A stretch of 64,000 nt of DNA from Hydra vulgaris. Its lineage: Eukaryota; Cnidaria; Hydrozoa; Anthoathecata; Hydridae. The translations under genes were made by a program, and so were the position numbers. This document shows positions 45,390 through 57,729 of this stretch, in pieces. The DNA is taken from NCBI RefSeq assembly GCF_038396675.1, contig NC_088934.1, positions 34,817,001-34,881,000 of the forward strand, given 5' to 3'. Each line of letters starts with the position of its first letter. Within the stretch, counting starts at the first letter, position 1. The notes beneath the pieces were generated by a model that saw only the letters and a program-made list of their open reading frames with translations, was not told the origin of the DNA and searched no databases.

Positions 45390-45960
45390 TTACTTACTTT
45401 TTTTTTATTTACTCGAGTAAGTTAATTTTTATCAAAAAGTAAATTACATAAGTAATTTGATATGTTTTATGTAAATTTTCATTTCCGTATAAGTAATTTA
45501 ATTTTTTGAAACGACTTTTACTTTTTAAAGTAAGTTTTTTTACTTTCAAAAAAAAGTAATGTAAAAGAAATTACGTCAAAAAGTAATTTACTTTTACATG
45601 TAAAAGAAAGTCACGTGAAAAAGCTATTTTCCTTTTACATTTAACAGTTAATTAGTTTTGAAAATTACATTAAGTATAATAAAAGTTCCTCAAACTGTAA
45701 TTTACATTTACCTTTAAAAGAAAATAATTAAAAAAAAATTATATTATAAAGTAACTTGCATATGAAAGTTAATTACATTTTTTTACTTTTTAAAGTAAGT
45801 TTTCTTACTTTTAAAAAAAACTAATATGCCACCAAATGTAAATTAAATTTACAAATAATATAATATTTTTTAAGTAGGAATTTTTTATTTTAAAAGTAAT
45901 AACAAATCTTATTTAAAAATAAATTACATAAAATAAAAATTAAATTTGATAAACTTACAT
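45390..45960. repeat. AGTAA/TTACTT-rich low-complexity tract
   Basis: Many short inverted units such as AAAGTAATTTACTTTTACAT; an inverted relative is at 60,480-61,090. Forms one end of the hAT-like element. Confidence 0.6.
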
Positions 45961-47129
45961 TTTATATAAATTGTATAGTAAATTAAAAGTAACTTGTTTA
46001 ATGTGAGCAAATAAATTTACCTATATTTTAGGAAAACTTTGATATGATCTTGTATAAAAGAAATGCAAAAAAGTAAAACTTTAAGGCACTAACCTAGTTT
46101 GGCAAAATTTTGGCTTTCCGCATCATACGATTTGTGCGGTTTTAGGTATGTCTTCCCTGCAAAGTTTGAAAATATCTATAATAGGTTTCCGCCCATAATT
46201 AAAACCCTCTCTAATTTTGGTCCATGATAGTTTTAACTATTATAACCATTCTCTGAATCGAACTGTCTCAAAAATATTCACTCTCTGGCCAACCATTCGA
46301 AAGGTCTGGAATTTAGACAAAGCTAAAATAAGGCATTCAACAGAAGGCGCATATACCCATGGGAGACTCAGAAAGGCTAGATTATTAGAAAAAAAAATAA
46401 TTGGTGTAATTGTTAGTCTTTTGTTTACAACTTTTTAGCGTAAATGCATTTATTATTTAAAAACTAAGGAGGGAAAGTTTAAACTTGTCTTGAATTATGG
46501 GAGCTATAACACCATTGCCTGAAGATTTAGGAGCCCCGAACTTTTTAAGAGGACACATTATTTTTGTAAAGATTTTTTGCTACTTTGATACAAAAAAAAT
46601 CCACCTGCTCAAGAATATCCTTTGACTCTAAAAGTCTTGGTTAAAACAACTACGGTACTTTTATATTGACATATAAAATTTAGAACTTGACACGTAAATA
46701 TCTTTATCTGCGTGTAGTATCAGTGGCCTAGCTACCGCAAGGCCAGTAAAAACAAAACTTACGGTTCCACATGCAACTAAACCAAGAGCCGCAAGGTTCA
46801 GAAGCTCTAAGATAGATTTAAAGAGTTTTTTTTTTGTTTTGTTTAGAAAAGTTATCGCTCCAGAGAAACAGAAATTGGGCACCTTGGCCACGTATGTCTA
46901 ATAACAAAATACACTTTGCTTGGTCGCTGTGTAATATACCTATAACCCGAGCTGTTGTGTAAAAACGATTTATAAGTAGATTAAGAAATAAAAATTGTGG
47001 TTATTAGAACCTGGATACAAAAATGCCCTAAAACATTTACCATCCCTACTCCAAATGTTAGGGCAACAAATTAGTAATTTTTATTATTTTTGTTTTCTTA
47101 CACTAAGTTTACATCCTCACCAAATGAAG
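45961..47129. other. No gene supported
   Basis: Short frames at 46,217 and (minus) 46,661 show no family features, conserved motifs or splice context; left unannotated. Confidence 0.4.
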
Positions 47130-47515
47130 TGGTTGTTTCAATATTTTTCTAAACATTCTTATGTGATAAGCAAGAACACACTTAAGTTTGGTACTTAAGT
47201 ATGTTTTTGTTTATATCACAACATAGCATAATTTTAAAGAAAATTTAATATGAAATATTATAAAAACAAATTTGACCAAAATTAATGCGTGTACATAATT
47301 ATATTAATATTACATCTCATAAATTGCGTACGTAAATTTTGAGATGTAATATTGATGTAATTATTAAAGACATCATTGTGTTATTGGTTATTTGGTTATC
47401 CATAAAGTCTTTAAATGAGTTTAATGTGGTTTTTAATAACACATTAAAAGGTTTTTAGAAAACCTCATTTGTACGTAACTATATAATAATTTTATTAGTT
47501 AAAGAAGGGGCCAAT
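47130..47515 (+). repeat. Direct repeat flanking the DDE-like element, left copy
   Basis: Shares TTCTAAACATTCT, AGCAAGAACACACTTAAG, ATAAAGTCTTTAAATGAG, CCTCATTTGTACGTA and ATTAGTTAAAGA with 50,740-51,045 in the same order and direction. Includes a 13-bp hairpin (47,306-47,318 with 47,341-47,353). Confidence 0.6.
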
Positions 47516-47800
47516 CATTAATTAATTGTAATTGAAGACCTTTGTGCTAAAAGTACTTAAGTCACATTTTGACGAAATTGTGTTAAGTAGGAATTTTTTC
47601 TAACACGATTAAGCCATTTGTACTGGATAAATTGGAACATTTAAAAATTCGCCTAAGCCCCTCTTTTACACATACCAAAAATAAGAATTATATAACTTTA
47701 TGGACAAAAAGTACTTAAGTCCTAAATTTCGGTGCTAAAAGTTCTTAACTTAGCTTTTCCCGCCAAGCGGCTGTCAGAATTAGTTCATAACTTTAAAAAA

Positions 47801-47912
47801 ATGGCGGACGAGGCAAACGCTTTCTGACCCAAAATTAAATCCAAAGCCAAAAAAAGAAGACTAGCACCATCAAAATGGAAAAGAAATGGCATTAGGCTGG
47901 CTAAAGTTAGAG
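47801..47912 (+). pseudogene. Exon 1 of the element-encoded DDE-like protein
   Basis: ATG 47801, Lys/Arg-rich ([19 protein letters not shown]), ending at a good donor (TTAGAG/GTAACA). An in-frame TGA at 47825-47827 breaks it. The exon leaves one base of a codon, which exactly fits exon 2, so the structure is supported by phase. Basic N termini with PSKWKRN precede the Cys motif in related proteins as I recall them. Confidence 0.55.
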
Positions 47913-47921
47913 GTAACAATA

Positions 47922-48252
<331 letters not shown>

Positions 48253-48390
48253 TATTGACATTTAAACTTGTTTAGTACTAGTTATGTTATATATATAATA
48301 CAAATATATGTTATATACACTTGTTATTATTTCTAATGTTATTATATATAATATAAAACTATATATTTTTTAAATAGATTATTATAAAGC

Positions 48391-48437
48391 ACACTGTGGG
48401 TAGATTAGTGTATTTTACACTAATCTACACACAGTGT
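48391..48437. repeat. 20-bp stem hairpin in intron
   Basis: ACACTGTGGGTAGATTAGTG (48391-48410) pairs with 48418-48437, one mismatch, 7-base loop. Confidence 0.85.
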
Positions 48438-48456
48438 AGTCAAAATGTTTTTGTAA

Positions 48457-48495
48457 AAAAAAGTGCTACAAAAATACTTTTTGTAGCACTTTTTT
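48457..48495. repeat. 18-bp perfect hairpin in intron
   Basis: AAAAAAGTGCTACAAAAA (48457-48474), loop TAC, then its complement (48478-48495). Twenty bases from the previous hairpin. Confidence 0.85.
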
Positions 48496-48654
48496 CTTAC
48501 TCACAAAAAGTGTACATGTTCCTAATGTACTGAGCAGTAATAAATTAGTAAAAAACACCCAACTTATATCTTGTGTAATTGCATGTAAGTATTTATGTAA
48601 CATAAAATGACAACATTTAAAACATCAATATTTAATTTAAAAAAATTATTTTAG

Positions 48655-50359
48655 GAGAAGCTCACACATTTTATAGTAAGAATCTGAAGCCATCAAGGAA
48701 GCCTGCCATGATTGAATGTCGTTGTAGATGACTAACTAAGTTCACAGATATTAAAAAGGAACAGATTTTTTCTGCATTTTCTGCTCTTAAAGATCATGAT
48801 GAACAAAATATATATATGCAGGGTTGCATAAATATAACCCCTGTCAATAATATTCGTCGAAGACCTTGAAAAGAAAATGGCAAAGAACGAAGTAGCTTTT
48901 TCTATTCAGTCACTGCGATGGATCAAACTGTTACCGTTTGCAAAGCAGCGTTTTTTGCAATACATGGGGTAAAGGAATCTAGGCTTAAGAGAAAAGTTCT
49001 TAACTTTACTGTTCCCATTGAAGATGGCCGCGGTAAACATGAAAATCACGAAGCAATTGTTAAAGAAATTAGAGATCGTGTTTGTGATCACATTAAACTG
49101 TTTCCTGCACGTGAAAGCCACTACAGCCGATCAAAAAACAAACACAAAAAATACCTGAATTCATCTCTGACTGTGGCAGAAATACATCACCTATTTTTAA
49201 AGGCAAACCCAGATCTTATACCTAATGATTGTAAATACTGGCTTTTCCTTGACATATTTAACTTTGAATTTAATATTAAATTTGTATTTCCAAGGAGTAA
49301 CATATCCAATAAATGTGAAAAATTCCAGGCACAAATAAAAGCAGCCGAGTCTATTAATGATGCCATTCTTGTAAATAAACTGAAATTTCAACACGAGCTT
49401 CACATAAAGAAATCTGATGTGTTTAATTTGCAAATCAACGAAGCCACAGAAGCTGCAAAACTAAGCAAAGACACTGCAGTGATCTGTTTGAACTTTGAAA
49501 AAAATTTACCGCTTCCTCTAACTGGCATTGGACAAGAGTATTATAAGCGTCAACTTTGGATTCACAACCTGTGCATTCATGACAATGTAAATGAGTCTAC
49601 TCGCATGTATCTGTATGCTGAGCATTTTGCAGCTAAAGGCCTAAATGCAGTCATTTCATGTTTGGATCATTACATTTCTGGTCTTACATCTGCAACTACA
49701 AAGATTGTGATTTTCATGGATAACTGTTTTTCACAGAACAAAAACCGTTACATCTTTGCTTATCTACAAAGATTGGTAAATAAGAATGTCTCTATAACAC
49801 AAGCTTATGTAAAGTATCCCCTTGCAGGACATAGTCGAATGCTTTGTGATCGTAATTTTTGGCTCATTGAAAAAAGGAGAAGAAAAAAGGATAGGGTAAT
49901 TCTACCTTCACAGTGGGTTTCGCTTGTAAAGAATACAGATACCAGAAAACTATTTAATGTTGTTTACGTGGAACATCCTCTTACAGACAACATGATCCAA
50001 GATGGAACCCCAGTTGTTTAAGTACGGGACTTTAAAAGGGCTTATAATCCTTTAATAAAATCAGTAACTGGAATTAGCGAGTTTAGAGGAGCAAAATTTG
50101 ACCGAGGCAATGTACCACTAAGTAGAATTTCAATGACCGGAGAATGTAAAAATGTCATAAAAACTTTTAAATGTGGTAAAAAACTCTCCTTTCACTGAAA
50201 CCAAATAGAGCATACCTAAATTTTTTGCCTGTTCAAACTATAAAATTTCATGACATTTGTGATCTTTTAACCCATGTCAATCTTCCCGAAGAAGTTACTT
50301 TTTATAGCAATATTCATGGCATAGATGGAGACACGAATGACATTGAAGATATAGAATAG
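48655..50359 (+). pseudogene. Exon 2: DDE/RNase H-like protein (resembles DUF7869-type), few breaks
   Basis: Acceptor ATTATTTTAG at 48,645-48,654; the reading frame then continues to 50,021 with two TGA stops before 48,918 (after IECRCR and after NIRRRP) and TAA 50019-50021; a frameshift near 50,195 leads to the true end, TAG 50357-50359. Motifs: C-x2-F after SNISNKCEKF, a segment ICLNFEKNLPLPL, YYKRQLWIHNLCIHD, then IVIFMDNCFSQNKNRYI (Asp, Gln-Asn-Lys-Asn) and VKYPLAGHSRMLCDRNFWLIEK (His, Asp, Glu). These look like metal-binding acidic residues of an RNase H fold. From memory this layout occurs in multi-copy cnidarian and insect proteins; the family label is uncertain. Confidence 0.55.
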
Positions 50360-50739
50360 AATTATTTCTTTATTGTAATAATATGTTGAAAAAATACATT
50401 AGTTCTGTGTGTTTTTTTTTGGTGCAAAAAGTACCTAACTCTTCAAATAGGACAAAAAGTTCTTAAGTCCAAAAAGTAAATTAAACATATCTTCTAAAAG
50501 ATTAGGGCGTAAGGCTTTAAAATAAGCAGGTTTATTCATTATAATAATGTAAATGTATAAGAGTTATTAGAAATTTATTAGCATGTCTTGTCTGATTTCA
50601 GGGTCAGTTTGAATATTCAAACTCCATTTTCTCAGAATGACTATTTTGTGGCTTAAGTACTTTTAGCACAAAGGTCTTCAATTGGTTTGTTGATAAAAGG
50701 AACCGTCGCATGTGCAAGTTGTAAAACTTTTTTACGTTT

Positions 50740-51045
50740 TCCTAAACATTCTAATGTGAAATAAACAAGAACATACTTAAGTTTAGCACTTAAGTATGTT
50801 TTATTTACCAAAAGTATATTTATTAACCAAATGCATTGGTTTTCATAATCATAATATTACATCTCAGAGCTTACGAAAGTAGACATTACTATATTATTAA
50901 GTCATTAATATTACATCTCAGAGCTTACGAAAGTAGACATTACTATACCATAAAGTCTTTAAATGAGTTTAATATGGTTTTTAACAACACATTTAAAGAC
51001 CTCATTTGTACGTAGCTATTAATAATACTATTAGTTAAAGATGCT
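50740..51045 (+). repeat. Direct repeat flanking the DDE-like element, right copy
   Basis: Counterpart of 47,130-47,515; contains the same blocks and a CTTAAG hairpin (ACATACTTAAGT / ACTTAAGTATGT, about 50,771-50,799). Confidence 0.6.
50853..50948 (+). repeat. Two-copy tandem repeat, period about 54
   Basis: ATATTACATCTCAGAGCTTA then CGAAAGTAGACATTACTATA occurs twice with an AT-rich spacer. Confidence 0.8.
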
Positions 51046-51292
51046 GTTGATAAAGGAATTTTAATAGGTTAGGTAATAAAAGAATACGCCGCATTTTCAA
51101 ATTATGAAACTTTTTTACATTGCTTTTAATGTGGTATAATATCACGTAATACTTGTATTTAAATCCATTTAAAGTTAAATCTTGTATTTTGTGTAACTTA
51201 TATTTTCATGGATAAAATTTTTTTAAACCATTTTATTTATATGTTAAAAAAAAAGATTATTCCAAATTTCTGTTATTAATGCAATATTTCTT

Positions 51293-51354
51293 CTGTTTTA
51301 GTATGTTATTTTAGAAAAAAATTAACCTTTTTCTAAAATAACATACTAAAACAG
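51293..51354. repeat. Perfect 27-bp hairpin
   Basis: Left arm 51293-51319 begins CTGTTTTAGTATG; right arm 51328-51354 is its exact complement; loop of 8 bases. Confidence 0.9.
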
Positions 51355-51722
51355 GATAACTTGGTACTTTAGATACATATATTTTAATTTTTTAGAAATA
51401 TTTTCAAAAAATACTAAACTATAATTGGTTATTAAACTCAAACTTCAGAAAAACACATGACCTTCGATTATTAATGACAAGTTTTTAATGACTTTATTAT
51501 GTACGGATATTTAGAGCCTTGGCATTAAGACTATTTTTGTCTTCTTCTTTTCCCGCCTTTCGTATATTTTACAAAAGAAAATTAATAATTTGTAACGGCA
51601 AATTAAGAAAAATAAAAAGTTATAAAAATTAAAAATCCATCACTGTATTAAAAAATGTCTTTATCTTGTAAAAAAAAAAAAAAAAAACCAATGTCGAAAT
51701 TATATTTGAAAAAAAAATTAAT

Positions 51723-51815
51723 TTGATATTTATCAAATCCCTTTAAATCCCCTAAATAATTGGGGAGGTTGCTCTAAATTTATATGTTCATAGTTTTTGA
51801 ACACTAAGAGATTAT
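51723..51815. mobile_element. Partial relative of the 36.7-kb MITE
   Basis: Has CCCCTAAATAATTGGGGAGG and ends in ACACTAAGAGATTATTG, resembling the core and right tip of 36,689-36,792. The left tip is not clear. Confidence 0.4.
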
Positions 51816-53179
51816 TGCAGACATTAGAGATTTGTTAATGAACTTAAATTTAGTTTAAAATGTTAAAAAAATGTATTTATAAATATTATAAACTCATAAC
51901 GCTCACACCAATGGAATAAAAGGGAAGTCAACATTTATAAGGGTTTATTTTTAGTAGACTCCAATTATCGCAATACTTTTGAAAAGCTTTACATAAACAT
52001 ATATATGAATATATAAATGTTTGGAGTTTGCTTCATGTCGTTACATAAAGTTAAGTTCTCAAACAAAAGCAAAAGCTTGCCATGGGCCTGACTTTAAATA
52101 TGTGATTGGAATCTGGTTATTTAAATACTGTTATTTTTTTTACTTTAAATGTTTTGAAAATTTCAAGTAAAAAAAGTAAAAAAAACTTACTAAAAAAAAA
52201 AAATTGATGTTATTTCATCTGTAAGATAAAATAACATCAAGACAATTTTCTTCACAATCGACCATAAAATTTTAAACTTGAAAGTGTGTTTTTTGAACCA
52301 TCCTACTAAATACGCTAAATTAAATAAATTAAAATAAGCGGTTGTTGCGGTTACAAAAAGTTATAAATTTTTATTCAAGTTAAATACTTTTACATTTATA
52401 CTTTTTTAACTTTAATTTTTTTTTTCAAATCAATTTTGATGTTATTTACATCAGTTGTTTGAAAGTTTTTTTTTGAAAGACTGCACAGTGGGCCAGGTGG
52501 TGGACAAAACCTAAAAAATAAATATTTATTATATTCAAAACCATATAATAAAACATATTTGTAATACTCTAATTTAAAGTTTTGAAAATTGTTTTGAGTA
52601 TAATAGTTTCTTTTTAAGCCACAAAAATTAGTTGCAGTTTCATTTATAATGAAAAACTTTCTTTTTTAAAAAAAGCGTGAAAAACATAGCTATAATAAAC
52701 AGTAACTTTCAAAATTTTACAAGCTTATGGAATTAGTTTATATATTTAAAATGTTTAGCAGTAAAGCTTTTCGAAAAAAATCTAAAGTAAAGATTAGTCA
52801 CTTATAATCTGGCTTTAAAATAACGAGGTGAATTTTTAACATTTATTACTTTTATTTTGTACAAAAAGTGTCATATAATTTAGGGAAACTACGAGAACCT
52901 ATATTAAATACTTGAACTAGTAAATGTAATATGTATACAACCGATTTGAACTAAATACATTGCCCCTAACTTCCCCTTTTGGGTTTCTTTTATATTTTAA
53001 AACAATGACTTGTAACTTATGTTATTTGCTCGAAATCAATTTTTATTTCTTGTAAACACGTACATATATACATAACATATAATACATGTACATATAAACA
53101 TGCACATATATGTACATAACAAAATGTACATACATGTACATTTTTATTTCTTATAAACAATGTACATATTTTATCGAAA

Positions 53180-53980
53180 ATGAGTTCAAAACAATTCACT
53201 GACGTCTCGATAAAATTAGTTAGGGAAATTTTTCAAGAAATGTTCCAAAAACAACAAAATGATATACTATCGTTAATAAGTGCAAATTTAAAACTGACTA
53301 ATGATCGAATCGATGGATTGCTGAAAGAAATTAGTACATTAAAGGAAACTTGTGAAATGTTAAAAAAAGATAACGTAAACCGAAATGCTGATCAAAATAA
53401 AACTAACAAGCAGTTGATAAAGTTTGAAAAAACACAAAAAGACATTGAGGAAAGTCTAACGTTTTATCAAGATTGCAATGACAAAAAAATTAGCGAGTTG
53501 GAAAAAAAAAAGTCATCGAATGCAAATATAGGTGAGAATGAAAAAAATAAATTTAGACAGCTGGAAGATCGACAAAGGCGAAATAATCTTCGAATTGAAG
53601 GAGTTAAAGAAAATGACAACGAAAGTTGGGATGATACGGAAAAAATAATAATAAACATTTTTGAAAATAATCTCAATGTAAATGGGGTAATCATAGAAAG
53701 AGCGCATAGAACTGGCATTATTGAAAAAAAAAATCCAAGAACAATTGTAATTAAGTTACTTAACCATAAAGACAAAGTAAAAATCCTAAAAAATGCCAAT
53801 AAACTGAAAGGATCCGGAATTTATATCAACGAGGATTTTTCGCTGGAAACTTCCACAGTAAGAAAGAAACTTCTTGAAGAAAGCAAATTGCACAGGATAA
53901 ATGGTAAGTATTCCGTTGTTATATACGATAAGCTTATTGTTAGAGAATTTATAAAAAAAAAAAAAAATAATGATAAATGA
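53180..53980 (+). CDS. LINE ORF1, coiled-coil RNA-binding protein
   Basis: 266 codons, intact. Residues about 30-130 are a coiled coil with Lys/Glu/Asn heptads; residues 145-235 resemble the RRM-like domain of L1-type ORF1 (RRNNLRIEGVKE, VIIERAHRTG, RTIVIKLLNHKDK, IYINEDFS). Binds its own RNA and forms the RNP for target-primed reverse transcription. The frame ends in a run of 14 A coding Lys. Confidence 0.75.
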   Translation: MSSKQFTDVSIKLVREIFQEMFQKQQNDILSLISANLKLTNDRIDGLLKEISTLKETCEMLKKDNVNRNADQNKTNKQLIKFEKTQKDIEESLTFYQDCNDKKISELEKKKSSNANIGENEKNKFRQLEDRQRRNNLRIEGVKENDNESWDDTEKIIINIFENNLNVNGVIIERAHRTGIIEKKNPRTIVIKLLNHKDKVKILKNANKLKGSGIYINEDFSLETSTVRKKLLEESKLHRINGKYSVVIYDKLIVREFIKKKKNNDK

Positions 53981-54044
53981 TTTTCTTACGTTTTTATATT
54001 ACTTTTTGAATTTTAATATTGCTTTAAGTTATTTCTGATTTAAA

Positions 54045-57000
54045 ATGGCTGATGAAACTGTTTTAACAAACATAAATTTTATTTCATTTGTATCAAAAAA
54101 GTCAATACTATTAAACAACTATTCGGATCCTGATATTAATTTTTATAATAATGATGAAATAATTAAAAATATTAACCCTTTATATTATGACCCAAATTCT
54201 AAAAAAATTGCTAATGGAATGGAGGATAACTATTTTTCAATGCTTCATAATAATATTAGAAGTATTCAAAAAAATTTTGAGTCATTAAAACAACTTTTAC
54301 ATAAAATTGGGATTAAATTTCAAATAATTTGTCTAAGTGAGACATGGTGTAAAGATAAAAACATTGAAAACAATTCTAATTTTCAATTACCTAATTATAA
54401 AGTAATTCATCAAGTTAGAGCATCTAATAAGGAAGGTGGGGGTTTGTGTATATACATAAAAAACTCAATATTATTCAAAGTTAAACCAAATTTAAGTTCA
54501 ACTACTAACGATTACGAATCGTTATGTATTGAAATTATTAACAAAACCTCAAAAAATATCGTCATTCATGGTTTATACAGACCGCCTTCAGGAAGCATTA
54601 AGGTATTTGAAAACCACATTAAAAAAAGAATTAAAAATAAATCGTCTATGAATAAAGCTGTATATTTTATTGGTGATATCAATCTCAATATATTAGATTA
54701 TGAAAATAATATATATATTAAAAACTTTTTTAACACCATTTTTCAAAATAGCTATATTCCACTAATCAATAAACCAACGCGAATAACTAAGGAAAGTTCA
54801 ACATCCCTAGATCAAATTATAACAAATGAATTTATAAATGAAAATATAAGAACAGGAATATTTACAACTGACATGTCTGATCACTTTCCGATTTTTATCC
54901 TATCGCAAAAATGCATATATAATGCCCAAAATGAACGGGAAAAAATAATTAAAACACGTTTAATAACCGACACTTCTATTAGTCATTTTTATAAGCTTCT
55001 ATCCTGTGTTAACTGGGACACCCTAAAACTAAATCTAAACGCCAATAAAGCGTATGATATTTTTCTAACAGAGTTTCTTAATCTTTATAACAAGGCATTC
55101 CCAGAAGTTACTAAAGTAATCAAAACAAAAACACTTTTAAACCCTTGGATCACGAAGGGCATTCTTAAATCTTCAAAAAAAAAAAAAACGCTTATATAAC
55201 AATTTTCTTAAAAAAAGAACTCTTAAAAATGAAACTACCTATAAAAACTATAAACGGCTATTTGAGTCAATTTTAAAACGCTCAAAGAAACGTTACTATT
55301 CTGAACAATTAATATAGCACAAAAATGATTCTAAAAAAACTTGGCATATTATTAAGGAGGTAATTGGAAAAAAAAGCTTATACAGAAATTTACTTCCTCT
55401 AAATCTTAAATTTAATAACAAACAAATTGTATATAAATCCTTAGTCGCTGAAACACTTAACCAGTTTTTTGTAAATATAGGTCCTACTTTATCATCTAAT
55501 ATAGCACTACTCAATCACACTTTAGTTCGTACTTAACCTCAACCAACCTTAATGTTATGTCTAATTATAAACTTACAGAAAAAGAATTACTAGACGCAGT
55601 CTCTTTATTAAAACCCAATAAAAGTTTAGGATTTGATGATATAAGTAGTAATGTCATTATCAAATCAATAAAACAAATTACAATTCCATTACTACATATT
55701 TTTAATTTATCTCTAAAACAAGGCGTTTTTCCAGATAACCTAAAAATTGCAAAAGTCATTCCAGTGTTAAAATCAGGTGATCCTTCCGATGTTACGAATT
55801 ATAGACCAATCTCAATTCTTTCTTGTTTTTCTAAAATATTAGAGCGGGTTATGTATAATAGACTATATTCCTTTTTAAATATTAATAATATTCTTTTTCA
55901 TAAACAGTTTGGATTTAAATCTGGTCATTCAACTGATCATGCAATCACTCACCTTGTTCATGATATATTTAAAGGGTTTGATGAAGACAAGTATACCCTA
56001 GGTGTATTTATCGATTTAAGTAAAGCTTTTGACACTGTCAATCATCAAATCCTTCTATCCAAACTGAAAAGTTATGGTACAATAAATACTAATTTGTCCT
56101 GGTTTGATAGTTACTTGTCTAATAGAAAGCAGTTTATTTGATATGATAGCGGAAAAACGGAATATAAGTCAATCACCTGTGGTGTTCCTCAAGGATCAAT
56201 TTTAGGACCACTTTTATTTCTCGTTTATATTAACGACTTATATAAATTTTCTAACATTTTAAACTTAATTTTGTTTGCAGATGATACACACTTGTTTTAT
56301 TCTAGTAAAGATATCAGTAAATTATTTCAAACAGTAAACAAAGAACTTGAAAAATTAACCCAATGGTTCAAATCAAACAAACTATCTTTGAACATCAATA
56401 AATCCAAATACACTTTGTTCCTTCGTCTTCATAAAAAACAAGATATTCCATTAAAACTTCCTGATCTTTTTATTGATAACGCATTATTAAAAAGAGAGCA
56501 ATCAATAAAATTTTTAGGTGTGGTTCTGGATGAAAATTTAACCTGGAGGGTTAGGTCTAATTGAAAATAAAATATCAAAAAATATAGGTGTTTTGTATAA
56601 ATCCAAGCAGTTTTTAAATCTATCTTGTTTAAAAAACTTATATTTTTCTTTAATTCATTGCTACTTAAATTATGCAAACGTTGCTTGGTGCAGCACAAAC
56701 GCAACAAAAGTAAAAAAACTGTTTAGTAAACAAAAACAGGCTATAAGGATAATTACAAACGTAGACCGTTTCTCTCACACTCAAACATTATTTAATAAAC
56801 TTAATATTCTAAATGTATATAAACTAAACCTTTACCATATTCTTATCTTCATGTTTAAACTTGATAAAAAAATATCACCAATGTTACTTAATTCACTTTT
56901 TGAAAAAATAAACCACATATACCCTACCAGATTTTCAAAAAACAATTACATTCAATCCAAAACACATTATTCAGCAACCAAATTCTCAATTGCTAACCGA

Positions 57001-57123
57001 GGTCCTAAGCTGTGGAATACAATATTAAATAATGAGCTGAAATCTAATTATTCTTTAAACCAGTTTAAAACAAAACTTAAGCAATTACTGATGATACATG
57101 AAAATGAATTAAAGTTCTTCTAA
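54045..57123 (+). pseudogene. LINE ORF2, endonuclease-reverse transcriptase, several breaks
   Basis: APE-type endonuclease first: MLHNNIRSI, LSETWC, GGLCIYI, LYRPPSG, GDINLNI, MSDHFPI. Then RT: KVIPVLKSGD, NYRPISIL, FGFKSGHST, FIDLSKAFDTV, GVPQGSILGPL and the catalytic FADD (about 56,274). Breaks: a 14-A run near 55,180 (frameshift), TAG near 55,315, shift near 55,530, TGA near 56,140, shift near 56,550. The C terminus (RFSKNNYIQSKTHYS, NRGPKLWNTI) matches CR1-type tails. About 1,000 codons in all. Confidence 0.78.
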
Positions 57124-57622
57124 AAAGCTTTTTAAACTAGCAAACAAAAACAAAAATTAACCTACTAATTACTCTTTAATATTATATTTAATATTCTAAA
57201 CAATAGTGTGCTATTGTAAATGTATTTCTTATCTTATAAGTTTTGAAATTACAAACGATTTTTTTAAGTTTTGTTATTTGAAATACTAATTACTAAAAAT
57301 ATTGTAAAACTTTATAATTTCAATTTTTATTAAAAAAAGTTATTGTAAATTCTTTTTGTAATATTAATACTTATATATCATCTTATTTTACTAATCAGTT
57401 CTTAAATATAAATACTCTTTGAATTACTAAATATTTTAAACGTTATATATTTTATTTTTTGCATTTTGTTAAAACATTTTATTTGATGAATATGCATTTT
57501 TTTTTTGGGGGGGGGGGGGGCTTAATGTTAAGATGAATTTTTTATTATTCAAGCCCCAGTCATTTAAATATTTGTTTTTATAAATTAAGATTTTAAATTA
57601 TTTTAAATCGGCAAATACAATA

Positions 57623-57663
<41 letters not shown>

Positions 57664-57729
57664 TTATTTTGTTTGTTAATTAATTCAATACAAATTGCAC
57701 TGTTTACTTAGCAATTTTTTTTTGTTTAG

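Larger units (their letters stand above)
42301..45960 (+). mobile_element. hAT-type element with long complex ends
   Basis: A decayed hAT transposase (43,225-44,625) lies between inverted repeats of about 88 bp (42,834-42,921 versus 45,277-45,364; shared core CCATCTCAAGCTGAG and ATTACTGAAAG). Outside these are the palindromic tandem repeats (left) and an AGTAA-rich tract (right). The same outer parts occur joined together at 60,480-61,630 without the transposase, which suggests that the whole 3.7 kb is one element. A SINE sits inside near 44.7 kb. Confidence 0.6.
51046..53179. other. No gene seen; hairpins and TACATG iteration
   Basis: Besides the features listed, an imperfect hairpin at 52,204-52,240 (TTGATGTTATTT/AAATAACATCAA) and a TACATATA/TACATG-rich stretch at 53,060-53,165 just before the LINE. 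Confidence 0.45.
53180..57657 (+). mobile_element. Non-LTR retrotransposon (CR1/L2-like), two ORFs, broken
   Basis: ORF1 (53,180-53,980), ORF2 (54,045-57,123), then an AT-rich 3' region with 14 G (57,507-57,520) and a run of about 33 A at 57,625-57,657 that may be the tail. ORF spacing of 64 bases and domain order (endonuclease then RT) are typical. Target duplications not resolved. Confidence 0.7.

Noticed and set aside
46217..46891. Two short frames (one per strand)
   Set aside because: No motif, no splice sites, no repeat association; about what chance would give.
53467..53799. Minus-strand Phe/Ser-rich frame within LINE ORF1
   Set aside because: It is the complement of the Lys/Glu-rich coiled coil of the real ORF.
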